DNA of 64,000 nucleotides, taken from NCBI RefSeq assembly GCF_018127965.1, contig NZ_CP072350.1, forward strand, positions 434,001 through 498,000. Reading direction: 5' to 3'. The notes under the pieces were generated by a model, which did not search any database, was not told the DNA's origin, and worked only from the letters and a program-made list of their open reading frames with translations. A program made the translations under genes and the position numbers. This DNA is from Prevotella melaninogenica. GTDB lineage: Bacteria > Bacteroidota > Bacteroidia > Bacteroidales > Bacteroidaceae. Shown one piece after another: positions 8,340 through 17,732 of this stretch. The stretch's first letter is position 1, and every line of letters begins with the position of its first letter.

Positions 8340-11300
8340 ATGAAAAAGAAGAAAGCCAAGATTTTACTTGCTGCCTTGTTATTGGCAGTGGGAGAGACCG
8401 CGTTCGCTGACGGAAAGGCAGTGAGTGGTATTCGACAAATCAATCCAACAACGGTAGAGATTACTTATAGCGACGGTGGCGTGATGACAGTAGACTTCTA
8501 TGGTCAGAATGTATTTCGCCTTTTTCGCGACCCAAAGGGTGGTATCGTTCGTGACCCTGCAAGTAATCCTCCAGCACGTATTCTCCTCGATAATCCACGT
8601 AAGAACGCAGGACGACTGAGCGTTAATGAGACTGATGCGGACGTAGCGGTCGCAACAGCTGAGGTACGTGTGTGCTTCGATCGCAGCACGGGTCTGATGA
8701 CTGTCACCGACCTTCGCAATGGTAAGGAGGTTATTAAGGAGGTGAAGGGAGTAGACTTCCAAAAGAATCGCACCACCGTTACCCTCGCCAATGCAGCAGG
8801 AGAGTATTTCTATGGTGGCGGTGTACAAAACGGTCGCTTCTCACATCGTGGCAAACGCATTGAGATTGTCAATACCAACAGTTGGACCGATGGCGGTGTT
8901 GCTTCGCCAGCTCCGTTCTATTGGTCAACAGGGGGCTATGCTGCCATGCCTTACACCTTCGCTCCCGGTGCCTACGACTTCGGTAGTGCAGACAAGCATA
9001 CGGTGACGATTAGTCACGATATGCCTTATCTCGACCTCTTCCTGATGGTCGATAGTACTCCCGTTTCTTTGCTTCAAGATTATTATCAGCTTACTGGTAA
9101 CCCTGTCTTGTTGCCAAAGTTTGCTTTCTATGAGGGTCACCTCAATGCCTACAACCGAGACTATTGGAAGGAGACAACCGAAGAAGGCAAGGGAATCTTT
9201 TTTGAAGACGGCAAGCGATATGTAGAAAGTCAGAAGGACAATGGCGGTATCAAGGAAAGTCTTAATGGCGAAAAGCAGAACTATCAGTTCTCTGCGCGTG
9301 CCGTTATCGACCGTTATAAGAAAGACGATATGCCATTGGGTTGGATTCTTCCTAATGATGGTTACGGAGCTGGATATGGTCAGACAACTACCCTCGATGG
9401 TAATATAGCCAACCTTAAGAGCCTTGGCGACTATGCGCGTAAGAACGGTGTAGAGATAGGTCTATGGACCCAGTCAAACCTTCACCCAGTCGACAGCATT
9501 CCAGCACTCTTACAGCGTGACATCGTCAAAGAGGTGCGCGATGCAGGCGTACGTGTCTTGAAGACCGACGTAGCATGGGTCGGTGCGGGCTATTCCTTTG
9601 GACTCAATGGTATTGCCGATGTGGCTAATATCATGCCTTACTACGGCAGCGATGCGCGTCCGTTCATTATCACCCTCGACGGCTGGGCTGGTACACAGCG
9701 CTATGGTGGTGTATGGTCGGGCGACCAAACCGGTGGCGAGTGGGAGTATATTCGTTTCCACATCCCAACTTATATCGGCTCTGGACTCTCTGGAATGGGT
9801 AATATTACGAGCGATATGGACGGTATCTTCGGTGGAAAGAATCTCTCAGTGAACATCCGTGACTTCCAATGGAAGACCTTTACACCAATGCAGTTGAATA
9901 TGGATGGGTGGGGTAGCAACCCTAAGTATCCACAAGCTTTGGGCGAACCAGCCACAAGTATCAACCGCTCTTACCTCAAACTCAAGTCAATGCTCCTGCC
10001 TTACACCTACTCATGTGCCCATGAGGCGGTGACAGGCAAGCCACTCATGCGTGCGATGTTCCTTGATGATAGCAACGATTACACCCACAGCAGTGCTACA
10101 CGCTACCAATATATGTATGGTCCTTCGTTCCTCGTGGCACCTGTCTATCAGAACACGGCAGCCGACAAGGAGGGCAACGATGTGCGCAATGGCATCTACC
10201 TACCAAAGGGAACATGGTACGATTACTTCACGGGTGCTACTTACGAAGGTGGTTGCATACTCAACGATTACTTCGCACCCATCTGGAAGTTGCCTGTCTT
10301 GGTGAAGTCGGGTGCTATCATTCCGATGGTCAACGCGAATAATAATCCTTCTGAGATTGACAAGAACCGTCGTGTCTTTGAACTCTATCCAGACGGTAAG
10401 ACCGAGTTTACACTCTATGATGACGACGGAACAACACAGAAATATCTCGCTAATGAGAAGTCAACAACCCGCATCACCTCCGATCTTAACGATAAGCAGG
10501 TGTTGACCGTAAGTATCGACAAGACCGAAGGATCGTTCGATGGAATGGTGAAAAATCAGTCAACAACCTTCTATTTGAACGCCAATGCAAAGCCTAAGAA
10601 GCTCACAGCCGTTATCGGTGGGAAGAAGATTCGACTCACAGAATCAGAGCAGGGCGATAACACATGGCAGTATGTTCAGGCTTCGAATATCAACCGTTTC
10701 TCAACGGCTAACAGCGAGATGGAACGCCTTTTGGTAACTAAAAATGCCCAAATCATCGTGCGTTTGGCTTCCTGCGACATCACAAAGGAGGCTGTAGAAC
10801 TCCGCGTGGAGGGTTTCGCACGTCTGAATAAGTCTAATGAAACCTTGCGAAAGAAGGGTGTCTTGACAGCTCCAGAAGTCCTCGAGGCGGATATTCAGTC
10901 GTATAGTGTCACGCCAAAGTGGAAGTCTGTGCAGAATGCTGACTACTATGAGATAGCCTTCAATGGTCAGACTTATACCACTATCCGCCACAATTCGCTC
11001 CTCTTCGACGATCTCCAGCCTGCCACCGACTATGATTTCAAGGTGCGTGCAGTCAATAGCGATGGGGCAAGTGAGTGGACGCCACTACACGTGAAGACGG
11101 CTGTCAATCCATTGGAGTATGCTATCCAAGGACTTACCGCAACCTCTACCGCCCGTGATATGGAAGGTTTCGAAATCCATCGACTCGTTGACTTCAGTAC
11201 GACTGGCGACATCTGGCACACCTATTATTATACGAAGGCGGTGCCATTCGACTTCACTGTCGACCTCCATAGCACCAACACGCTCGACAAACTGCAGTAT

Positions 11301-12134
11301 GTTCCACGTGCAAATGGCGGTAACGGTACGATTACGAAGTGCGATATCGCTGTCAGCAAAGACGGTAGAAACTGGACAGAAATCGGTCCACAGCAGTGGG
11401 CTCGAGATGGTAGAACGAAGGAAGTGACGCTCTCTACCCACCCAGTGGCACGTTATGTGAAGGTGAGCGTGAAGGAAGCTGTTGGCAACTTCGGCTCTGG
11501 TCGTGAGTTCTATGTCTTCAAAGTGCCGGGCACAAAGACTATTCTGCCGGGCGATATCAACCTTGATGGTAAGGTAGACGAGAACGATTTCACCTCTTAT
11601 ATGAACTATACAGGACTTAAGAAGGGCGATGCCGACTTCGATGGTTATATCTCTGGTGGTGACATCAACGGCAACGGTCTCATTGATGCTTACGACATTT
11701 CGAATGTTGCCATGCACCTTGAGGATGGTTGGAACGACGATGACGTAGCCCCTGTTAGCGGTAAGGTTTATTACGAATACAACCGTAAGTCTTACGCTGC
11801 AGGCGACGATGTCATCATCAAGGTGAAGGGTAAGGACCTGCAGTCAGTCAATGCCTTCAACCTTATCTTCCCATATAGTCCGAAGGAATTGCAGTTCGTT
11901 AAGGTTGAGACCGACCCATCAATGGTAATGCGCAACCTCACCTACGACCGTCATCACAGCGATGGTTCTCAGGTTCTCTATCCAACCTTCGTGAATGTGG
12001 GCGACCACCATACGCTCAATGGCGATGCCGACCTCCTCGTCATCCGTATGAAAGCCCTCAAACCATTCGTCGTTAAGAATACAACAGCCAAGGGCTTGTT
12101 AGTGGATAAGCGGTTGAGAGAGGTGGAGTTGTAG
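8340..12134 (+). CDS. Secreted multidomain GH31 glycosidase
   Basis: 1264 aa from ATG 8340 (MKKKKAKILLAALLLAVG), a typical signal peptide ending near AFADGKA. The first ATG of the frame (8232) lies inside the promoter and is rejected. Residues about 60-700 form the GH31 mutarotase-like plus TIM-barrel unit. Likely catalytic acids are D410 in VLKTDVAWVG (nucleophile) and D462 in SGDQTGGEWEYIRF (acid/base). The GDQxGGxWEYIRFHIPTYIG signature resembles the clostridial CPE1046-like branch, which includes alpha-N-acetylgalactosaminidases (from memory). After the barrel come an FN3 domain (about 845-923), an F5/8-type carbohydrate-binding domain (about 928-1063), a dockerin-like calcium repeat (GDINLDGKVDENDF ... 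GDINGNGLIDAYD) and a cohesin-like end (about 1140-1264). The M60 peptidase next door supports a role in mucin-type O-glycan breakdown. The substrate is inference. Confidence 0.88.
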   Translation: MKKKKAKILLAALLLAVGETAFADGKAVSGIRQINPTTVEITYSDGGVMTVDFYGQNVFRLFRDPKGGIVRDPASNPPARILLDNPRKNAGRLSVNETDADVAVATAEVRVCFDRSTGLMTVTDLRNGKEVIKEVKGVDFQKNRTTVTLANAAGEYFYGGGVQNGRFSHRGKRIEIVNTNSWTDGGVASPAPFYWSTGGYAAMPYTFAPGAYDFGSADKHTVTISHDMPYLDLFLMVDSTPVSLLQDYYQLTGNPVLLPKFAFYEGHLNAYNRDYWKETTEEGKGIFFEDGKRYVESQKDNGGIKESLNGEKQNYQFSARAVIDRYKKDDMPLGWILPNDGYGAGYGQTTTLDGNIANLKSLGDYARKNGVEIGLWTQSNLHPVDSIPALLQRDIVKEVRDAGVRVLKTDVAWVGAGYSFGLNGIADVANIMPYYGSDARPFIITLDGWAGTQRYGGVWSGDQTGGEWEYIRFHIPTYIGSGLSGMGNITSDMDGIFGGKNLSVNIRDFQWKTFTPMQLNMDGWGSNPKYPQALGEPATSINRSYLKLKSMLLPYTYSCAHEAVTGKPLMRAMFLDDSNDYTHSSATRYQYMYGPSFLVAPVYQNTAADKEGNDVRNGIYLPKGTWYDYFTGATYEGGCILNDYFAPIWKLPVLVKSGAIIPMVNANNNPSEIDKNRRVFELYPDGKTEFTLYDDDGTTQKYLANEKSTTRITSDLNDKQVLTVSIDKTEGSFDGMVKNQSTTFYLNANAKPKKLTAVIGGKKIRLTESEQGDNTWQYVQASNINRFSTANSEMERLLVTKNAQIIVRLASCDITKEAVELRVEGFARLNKSNETLRKKGVLTAPEVLEADIQSYSVTPKWKSVQNADYYEIAFNGQTYTTIRHNSLLFDDLQPATDYDFKVRAVNSDGASEWTPLHVKTAVNPLEYAIQGLTATSTARDMEGFEIHRLVDFSTTGDIWHTYYYTKAVPFDFTVDLHSTNTLDKLQYVPRANGGNGTITKCDIAVSKDGRNWTEIGPQQWARDGRTKEVTLSTHPVARYVKVSVKEAVGNFGSGREFYVFKVPGTKTILPGDINLDGKVDENDFTSYMNYTGLKKGDADFDGYISGGDINGNGLIDAYDISNVAMHLEDGWNDDDVAPVSGKVYYEYNRKSYAAGDDVIIKVKGKDLQSVNAFNLIFPYSPKELQFVKVETDPSMVMRNLTYDRHHSDGSQVLYPTFVNVGDHHTLNGDADLLVIRMKALKPFVVKNTTAKGLLVDKRLREVEL

Positions 12135-12180
12135 AAAAGCAAGCAACTAACAACTAACACCCCCCACCTAACACCCAACC

Positions 12181-12234
12181 AGCCCCTCCCCCTTACCCCT
12201 CCCCCAAAGGGAGGGAGTGAAATGCGGGATACCC
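12181..12234 (+). repeat. GC-rich hairpin repeat, type A
   Basis: CCCCTCCCCC / GGGAGGGA hairpin with tail AATGCGGGATACCCC, 45 bases after the GH31 stop. It is placed as a possible terminator. Confidence 0.7.
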
Positions 12235-12239
12235 CGTAA

Positions 12240-12365
12240 GAAGTAAACGAGTGGGCGAGTTAACAAGTATACGAGTTAACAAGTATACGAGTTAACAAGT
12301 AGACGAGTTATATGTCACAATGCATATAACTCGTTAACTTGTCTACTTGTCTACTTGTCTTCTAA
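12240..12365. repeat. Degenerate ACAAGT / ACGAGT repeat tract with hairpin
   Basis: Repeats of ACGAGTTAACAAGTAT are followed by a perfect 12-bp inverted repeat, ACGAGTTATATG (12304-12315) and CATATAACTCGT (12322-12333), with a 6-nt loop. Confidence 0.7.
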
Positions 12366-12450
12366 AAACCTCCATGCTATCTTTGAACTTTTCCGTGTGA
12401 CATTACGCCATAGTTTTAAACCCGAATCTGTCATCAGATTCTAAACTTAT

Positions 12451-12484
12451 TTTGTATAAATATCAATTAGTTTGTCTATCTTTG
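12451..12484 (+). promoter_or_regulatory. Promoter of the M60 peptidase gene
   Basis: TATCTTTG at 12477-12484 with TTTG at 12451-12454. It implies an unusually long leader of about 280 nt before the ATG at 12772. The leader shows short self-complementary stretches but no riboswitch class I can name. Confidence 0.55.
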
Positions 12485-12771
12485 CAGCGCCAACGTAGCA
12501 GACTACGCCAAGGTACGAAGACTGACACGATGCTGATAAGAAAATAAAAGGCATTAGAAATCAATATAATTAGTAAGCTTTATGAGCATTGTAATCTACT
12601 AACTGATTCGGATTTAATCACATCTAAGGAATGTGCGAAGCCTTAGCACGGAGTGTGCAGAGGGTAAACACCATTGGTGCAAGCCGTCCACATAATCTTA
12701 AAAGTGCATGAATAAGGACTTGAATATTACCGAAGAGAACTTAAGGAAACAATTATTTATTTTTTACATAT

Positions 12772-15700
12772 ATGTTATTCGAAAGATTTTTACGCAATAA
12801 GTCTCTGATGGCGGCAATGGCATTGACCGCTGTTATGCCAAGTGTTGCGAAGGCTTCGATTCTGTCAGCTGCTCCAACGGCTGAGGGGGAGAACCAGCAA
12901 CTCAAGGCGGGAGTTTATTTCATTGTTAATGACAAGCGTCAGGCAGGCACAGACCTCCACGTCTATGTTGACGAGAGTGGTTTGCATGGAAAGAATTATA
13001 CTTCTCTTGCAGCAGACTATTCTAATGCTTTTCTCCTTCATGCTAAGGGCGACAAGTATACCATTCAGAGTTTGAAGGATGGTAAGTATGTGCAGAATGT
13101 CAATGGTAACAGTGTCCCTTATAAGACAGGCAACGACGCTCATAAGTTCCAGATTGTTTATCAGTCACAGTCAAGTGGTACGGGTAAGTCTTACTTCAAT
13201 ATCTATAATGATCAGGTAGGAGGAAACCAATTCTGCTGGCACCTCGATGCTCAGAGAAACGTTGTACGTTGGTATCCTTTGAGAGATAACGGCAGAATAG
13301 CACTCGGACCAAGTGAGTTTCGTCTTGACCCTGTGACTTCTCTCAGCAAGCAGCAGGTTCTCGATCGTTTGGCTGAGTTGACAAAGATTGTTGACCCACG
13401 TAAGGATTTGAATAAGTACTATCAGATTGTGTCTGATACTTACGGCAGAGCAATGCGTGAGGACTATATTGTTGGAGAGTTGTCTACGGGTGGTTTCGTT
13501 GATACCGACTACAGCTACTGTTGGAAATTAGTGAAGTTGGGTAGCGGTCGTTATGCTTTCCAGAATGCTGTTACAGGTAAGTATATCGCTCAGCAGAATG
13601 GTCAGACAAGCCGTTACTATACAACATCTGAGGAGCAGGGCAATGGCTTTGAGTTCAATCTTAACGAGAGCGACCCATATGTATTGGCTTTCGAGATGGT
13701 TGATGCTTACAACGTAGGTATTCACTGTGCTGAGAGTCAGGGCTATCATCCAGTAGGATGGTATGTGAACAACGAGGCTAATAAGTGGGTTTTCAAGGTG
13801 GCTACAATCGATCAGGCAAAGCTCAAGGAGCAGCAGGAGGCTTACAAGGCACGTGTCAACTTGACCAAGAATGTGGATGTCTATGCTGAGAAAGTGGCTA
13901 AGTATTTCACTAACAGTGCCGCTACGGAGGTTACTGCCGCTACTAAGGCGATGACCGATGAGGCTTTGAAGGCGCAGATGACTACCGAGGGTGTGCCACA
14001 GGGTTTGCAGGAGGTTGTGTTGAAGATTAAGAACCAAAGCTGGACCGTTTATCCAAGTGGTCGCAACTGGGAGAAGCAGTTCCGTATCGCTGATTATAAG
14101 GTTTACAGCGAGAATAACTATGGTGCTTGGGCGCGTTCAATGGGTATCGGCTACGATTATGGTAGTATGACGAATCCAACAGGTGTTACTGCTCGTGATG
14201 GCGAAGACCTCTTCGTCTTCCTTGGCGATGACATCCCACAGAATGCAACCGTGCAGATTGAACTCGTACCATTGGGTACACGCAGTGCTGGTAAGTACTA
14301 TAACTTGAAGAAGGGATTGAACATTATCCTCAATCAGGGCGAGAACAACGTGTTTGTTAACTATATCGGTCGTACCTTCAACAACGGTAAGTACCTTAGA
14401 GATTATAAGCCTATGAACATCCACATCGAGGGTGGTAAGGTGAATGGTTACTTCGATCTTACTAAGGGTAATACCAATGAGGACTGGCAGACAATGCAGT
14501 CTGACGGTCTTGTTTGGGCTAAGGCGTTCAATATGAAGGGCGAATTGGTTGTTATGAACATGCCAAGCCAGGCTTGCAAGGACTATACTCCTGTTCACAT
14601 GAAGGAGTTGGTTGAAATCTGGAACAGCATTGTACAGCGTGAGGACGACCTCATGGGCTTCCGTGCTGCTGAGCGTGATAAGTGCAACAACGTTCTTAAT
14701 GCTACTGCTGTTGACCATGGTTATATGTATGCTACGACTGGTGGTACCTATTATAACTACAACACTTTGGCTGACGTACTCAACTACGACAAGATGAAGT
14801 GGGGTAACGGTACACTCTGGGGTCCTGCTCATGAATTCGGTCATAACCATCAGCAGCTGTTCAATACGGCAGGTATGACGGAGATTTCTGTCAATATGTA
14901 TTCTAACATGGTGATGTTTACTTCTGGTCGCGTAACCAGTCGTTCAGAAAACTGTTCTTATACAGATGTTGACGGTAAGAAGTATGATGGTGTTTGCGAG
15001 AGTGCTGTCTCAACCTATGCTGACCGCTTTGCTAATAAGAAGATGTGGTTTGAATATGGCACATGGGGTACAACGCAGATGTACTACAAGCTCTATATGA
15101 TGTTCCATTCGACTGGTCTTGATGATCAGTTCTGGCATAAGTGCCTCGATTATCTCCGTACCCACCGCCTTGAAGGTCAGGGAACAGCCAACTGTCAGGG
15201 TCAGAACGACTACTTACTCTTTGCTAAAGCGTGTTGTGTAGCAGCCAATCAAGACCTCTCAAGCTTCTTTGAAGCATGGGGACATTTCTATGATGTAAAC
15301 GGTTCTGTTATCGGTGACTACAGCAATACAACCATGTATACCACAAGAGCACAGTGGATGGAGGCTATGAAGTTCATGAAGCAGTTCCCTAAGGGCCCTG
15401 CAAACAATATGATTTTCATTGACGATCATATCCGTCGTACCCCAGCTATTTATCCTGGTGCTGCTCCTGGCACAATGCGTCAAGACTTTAACGATGCTGT
15501 ACGCATTGGTTCAATGGGCGACTTCGGCTCATGGGATCAGTTTAAGAGAGACAGCCTCGGTCAGGGTTATGCTATTATCAAGACGCAGAGCGATGCTAAT
15601 GGTCGTCGCACCTATACTATGGAGGCTAAGAACAGCCACGTGGTAGGTTTCAAGATTTACGACAGCAAGGGTCAGCTTATCTACTTTGCGAACACCAAGA

Positions 15701-15966
15701 CCTTCACTATTCCTAAGAAGGTGATGGAGGATGCTAACAACGATATCAAGGTTAAGGTTTGCGGTTCAGACGGTTCTGAGGTTGACCCAGGTACCATTCC
15801 AACAGGTATCAAGACCTTCTCAGCTCAGGCTAACGGTGGTAAGGTAGATGTTTATAGCATCTATGGTGTCCTCGTTCGCAGTAAGGTGAATGCAGAGACA
15901 GCCCTCGAAGGCTTACCTAACGGCGTTTACGTTGTTGGTGGTAAGAAGGTGGTAGTGGGTAAGTAG
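12772..15966 (+). CDS. Secreted M60-family (mucinase-type) metallopeptidase
   Basis: 1064 aa. Signal peptide MLFERFLRNKSLMAAMALTA...AKAS. Residues about 40-370 hold beta-rich segments, possibly glycan-binding, that I cannot name. The catalytic domain follows, with the gluzincin motif HEFGHNHQQ (His687-Glu688, His691) and the downstream Glu704 in NTAGMTEIS, matching the M60 pattern HExGHxxQ...E. M60 enzymes cleave heavily O-glycosylated mucins. The C-terminal 80 residues end in VYSIYGVLVRSKV ... LPNGVYVVGGKKVVVGK, a sorting-tail style seen in type IX-secreted Prevotella proteins. Product expected extracellular or surface-bound. It has its own promoter and a strong terminator at 16031-16073. 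The GH31 enzyme directly upstream on the same strand suggests joint attack on glycan and peptide. Confidence 0.9.
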   Translation: MLFERFLRNKSLMAAMALTAVMPSVAKASILSAAPTAEGENQQLKAGVYFIVNDKRQAGTDLHVYVDESGLHGKNYTSLAADYSNAFLLHAKGDKYTIQSLKDGKYVQNVNGNSVPYKTGNDAHKFQIVYQSQSSGTGKSYFNIYNDQVGGNQFCWHLDAQRNVVRWYPLRDNGRIALGPSEFRLDPVTSLSKQQVLDRLAELTKIVDPRKDLNKYYQIVSDTYGRAMREDYIVGELSTGGFVDTDYSYCWKLVKLGSGRYAFQNAVTGKYIAQQNGQTSRYYTTSEEQGNGFEFNLNESDPYVLAFEMVDAYNVGIHCAESQGYHPVGWYVNNEANKWVFKVATIDQAKLKEQQEAYKARVNLTKNVDVYAEKVAKYFTNSAATEVTAATKAMTDEALKAQMTTEGVPQGLQEVVLKIKNQSWTVYPSGRNWEKQFRIADYKVYSENNYGAWARSMGIGYDYGSMTNPTGVTARDGEDLFVFLGDDIPQNATVQIELVPLGTRSAGKYYNLKKGLNIILNQGENNVFVNYIGRTFNNGKYLRDYKPMNIHIEGGKVNGYFDLTKGNTNEDWQTMQSDGLVWAKAFNMKGELVVMNMPSQACKDYTPVHMKELVEIWNSIVQREDDLMGFRAAERDKCNNVLNATAVDHGYMYATTGGTYYNYNTLADVLNYDKMKWGNGTLWGPAHEFGHNHQQLFNTAGMTEISVNMYSNMVMFTSGRVTSRSENCSYTDVDGKKYDGVCESAVSTYADRFANKKMWFEYGTWGTTQMYYKLYMMFHSTGLDDQFWHKCLDYLRTHRLEGQGTANCQGQNDYLLFAKACCVAANQDLSSFFEAWGHFYDVNGSVIGDYSNTTMYTTRAQWMEAMKFMKQFPKGPANNMIFIDDHIRRTPAIYPGAAPGTMRQDFNDAVRIGSMGDFGSWDQFKRDSLGQGYAIIKTQSDANGRRTYTMEAKNSHVVGFKIYDSKGQLIYFANTKTFTIPKKVMEDANNDIKVKVCGSDGSEVDPGTIPTGIKTFSAQANGGKVDVYSIYGVLVRSKVNAETALEGLPNGVYVVGGKKVVVGK

Positions 15967-15969
15967 GTA

Positions 15970-16028
15970 GCCTCACCCCCAACCCCTCTCCGAATGGAGA
16001 GGGGCGTGAAATGCGGGATACCCCTATA
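15970..16028 (+). repeat. GC-rich hairpin repeat, type A
   Basis: GCCTCACCCCC, then CCCCTCTCC / GGAGAGGGG, then tail AATGCGGGATACCCCTAT. It begins four bases after the M60 stop. Confidence 0.7.
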
Positions 16029-16030
16029 GA

Positions 16031-16073
16031 AAAAAGACAGAGTAACAAGCAAAACTGTTACTCTGTCTTTTTT
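16031..16073 (+). terminator. Rho-independent terminator of the M60 gene
   Basis: AAAGACAGAGTAACA pairs perfectly with TGTTACTCTGTCTTT across an 8-nt loop, followed by a T run. Confidence 0.9.
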
Positions 16074-16079
16074 GTAGGG

Positions 16080-16125
16080 ACCTCCCCCAACCCCTCCAAA
16101 GGAGGGGAGTGCCTAATGGGGTGCG
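16080..16125 (+). repeat. GC-rich hairpin repeat, type B
   Basis: CCTCCCCCAACCCCTCC and GGAGGGGAG form a hairpin, followed by the type B tail GTGCCTAATGGGGTG. Confidence 0.7.
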
Positions 16126-16145
16126 AGTTAAAACAAAAAGTAGGG

Positions 16146-16283
16146 ACCTTCTCCAGCCCTTCGAAGGAGGGGAGTGTCTAACGGAGTGGGAGTTTAAAAC
16201 CAAATCAGCTAATATACAATAGGCTTACTCTTCAAATCTTTATTCGCAGGCAACTCCCCTCCTTTGGAGGGGTTGGGGGAGGT
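16146..16283. repeat. Composite element: two inverted type B hairpins with spacer
   Basis: A plus-oriented type B hairpin (16146-16190) and a minus-oriented one (16247-16283) enclose a spacer with AAAACCAAATCAGC and CTTCAAATCTTTATTCG. The same pair with a recognisably homologous spacer occurs at 23164-23293. Confidence 0.65.
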
Positions 16284-16388
16284 GGTATGTGAAAATGCTA
16301 ATATAGAATAGGTTTACTCTTCAAATCTTTATTCGTTAGGCAACTCCCCTCCTTTGGAGGGGTAGGGGGAGGTTGATATGTAAAAATG
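16211..16388. repeat. 89-bp direct duplication
   Basis: AATATACAATAGG... at 16211 and AATATAGAATAGG... at 16300 start two near-identical units, each ending in a minus-oriented type B hairpin (second at 16337-16373). Confidence 0.8.
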
Positions 16389-16605
16389 CTTTACAAATCC
16401 TCAAACATTAAGACTTAAAATAGAACAAAAAGACAAACAATTCTCTTACCCTTGTAAGTATTTTGTTATCAGATAGTTGTGAGTATGGATTTCAAAAGGT
16501 GCTTAGTAGGGGTTCAAAAGGGCGTTAGTAAGACCTCAAAAGGGGATGTTTTGTAAGCCAATTGGGCGTCTTTTCAAAGGCAAGAGAGCACGTATTGAAA
16601 TTTAG
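16385..16605 (+). repeat. Dispersed ~210-bp element, copy B
   Basis: Contains CAAAAGGTGCTTAGTAG, CAAAAGGGCGTTAGTAAG, AAAAGGGGATGTTTTGTAAGCC and GGGCGTCTTTTCAAAGG in the standard order. The 5' part is diverged. Confidence 0.75.
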
Positions 16606-16619
16606 TATACGAAAAATGT

Positions 16620-16720
16620 TTACAAGCAGACAAGTTTACAAGTTCACAAGTAAACAAGTTGCGTACGAAACATATAACTTGTAAACTCGTTTACTCGTTC
16701 ACTCGTTTACTTTTTTTTAA
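16620..16720. repeat. Degenerate ACAAGT repeat tract
   Basis: ACAAGCAGACAAGTTTACAAG-type words are followed by complementary ACTTGTAAACTCGTTTACTC words, giving a long imperfect inverted repeat just upstream of the WG-repeat gene promoter. Confidence 0.6.
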
Positions 16721-16752
16721 AAAACACACTTGCTTTTGGTTTATTATTTTAG

Positions 16753-16760
16753 TATCTTTA
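16753..16760 (+). promoter_or_regulatory. -7 box of the WG-repeat gene
   Basis: TATCTTTA, one base off the TAnnTTTG form, 40 bases before the ATG at 16801. Confidence 0.4.
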
Positions 16761-16800
16761 CAGCGGAAGATTATTAATACCTAAATAACGAAGATTCAAG

Positions 16801-17451
16801 ATGAAAAGATTAATGTTTATTATTCCGATGTTGGCTTGCTGTTTCGCACTGACTTGTTTATCATTTACAGACGAGAAGGACTCGTATTTGGTTTTGCAGG
16901 TTGATACGACACAGAAGTACGAACAATATTCTTATGTTAATGAGAAGGGAGAAACGGTTGTGCCTTATAATCGTTATTTGCTGTGTTATACAGATACCAT
17001 CCGTACGATTGGTTTTGTGCTGAAACCGAATGTGGGGTGTGTGGCTATCAATAATCAGGGGCAGGAGCTGTTCAATGTTTATATGGTGGATAACGGCAAT
17101 GACTATCCCGTTGATGGACTCTTTAGAATCTTGGATGAGAGCGGACAGAAGATGGGCGTCGCGAATATGGAAGGCAAGGTTGTTGTCAGTCCGAAGTACG
17201 ATGCTATCTTTCCATATCATGACGGTTTGGCAGCTGTGGCAGTAGGGAGTAAGACGGTGCGACCAGCCGATGATCCAGAACATGAATATACTGTAGGAGG
17301 CAAGTGGGGATTCATCGATAAGCAAGGCAACGAGGTTATTCCTTTGGAGTATGATAGTATCGCTAACTATCGCCGCTTTGTGAATGGTAAAGCCCTTGTC
17401 TTGAAGCATGGTAAGTGGATGAAACTCTCTATTCGTCAGAAGAAGAGATAG
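16801..17451 (+). CDS. WG-repeat exported protein
   Basis: 216 aa. It begins MKRLMFIIPMLACCFALTCLSF, a signal sequence whose LTCLS or LACC could be a lipobox, so it may be a lipoprotein. The body carries WG-type beta repeats: VNEKGETVVPYNRY, INNQGQELFNVY, MEGKVVVSPKYDAIFPYHDG, and the clearest one, GKWGFIDKQGNEVIPLEYDS, near the C terminus. WG repeats form beta propeller-like scaffolds in bacterial envelope proteins; no enzymatic role is indicated. Monocistronic, with a -7 box at 16753 and a two-tier hairpin terminator at 17460-17513. Function unknown. Confidence 0.8.
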   Translation: MKRLMFIIPMLACCFALTCLSFTDEKDSYLVLQVDTTQKYEQYSYVNEKGETVVPYNRYLLCYTDTIRTIGFVLKPNVGCVAINNQGQELFNVYMVDNGNDYPVDGLFRILDESGQKMGVANMEGKVVVSPKYDAIFPYHDGLAAVAVGSKTVRPADDPEHEYTVGGKWGFIDKQGNEVIPLEYDSIANYRRFVNGKALVLKHGKWMKLSIRQKKR

Positions 17452-17459
17452 AGAGTGCT

Positions 17460-17513
17460 GGCAACAAATCGTTTGGGGAATTGCGAAAGGACTTCCCCAA
17501 CTCTCTCGTTGCC
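17460..17513 (+). terminator. Hairpin after the WG-repeat gene
   Basis: GGCAAC (17460-17465) pairs with GTTGCC (17508-17513), and inside it TTGGGGAA pairs with TTCCCCAA. No long T run follows, so termination strength is uncertain. Confidence 0.5.
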
Positions 17514-17529
17514 TTCAAAGTTCACTGGG

Positions 17530-17730
17530 GACTACGAATTACGCGAATTGCACAAATCACTTAGCAAAAGAATTCGTGTCATTCGTAGTCGTTCAATATT
17601 CGTAGTTCTAATCATAAAGTTCAATGTTCAAACCTCAAAGTTCAAAGTATAATAATGATTCGTGTCATTCGTGCCATTCGTAGTTCTAATCATAAAGTTC
17701 AAAGTTCAAACCTCAAAGTTCAATGTTCAT
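17530..17730. repeat. Inverted-repeat element (GAATTACGCGAA family), copy 2, plus half copy
   Basis: ACTACGAATTACGCGAATTG at 17531 faces GAATTCGTGTCATTCGTAGT at 17570-17589. The tail GTAGTTCTAATCATAAAGTTC follows. A third half-unit, GATTCGTGTCATTCGTGCC, with the same tail lies at 17657-17730. Confidence 0.7.
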
Positions 17731-17732
17731 AG

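Noticed and set aside
12484..12771. Known riboswitch in the M60 leader
   Set aside because: No conserved core of the cobalamin, TPP, FMN, SAM or PreQ1 class was found.
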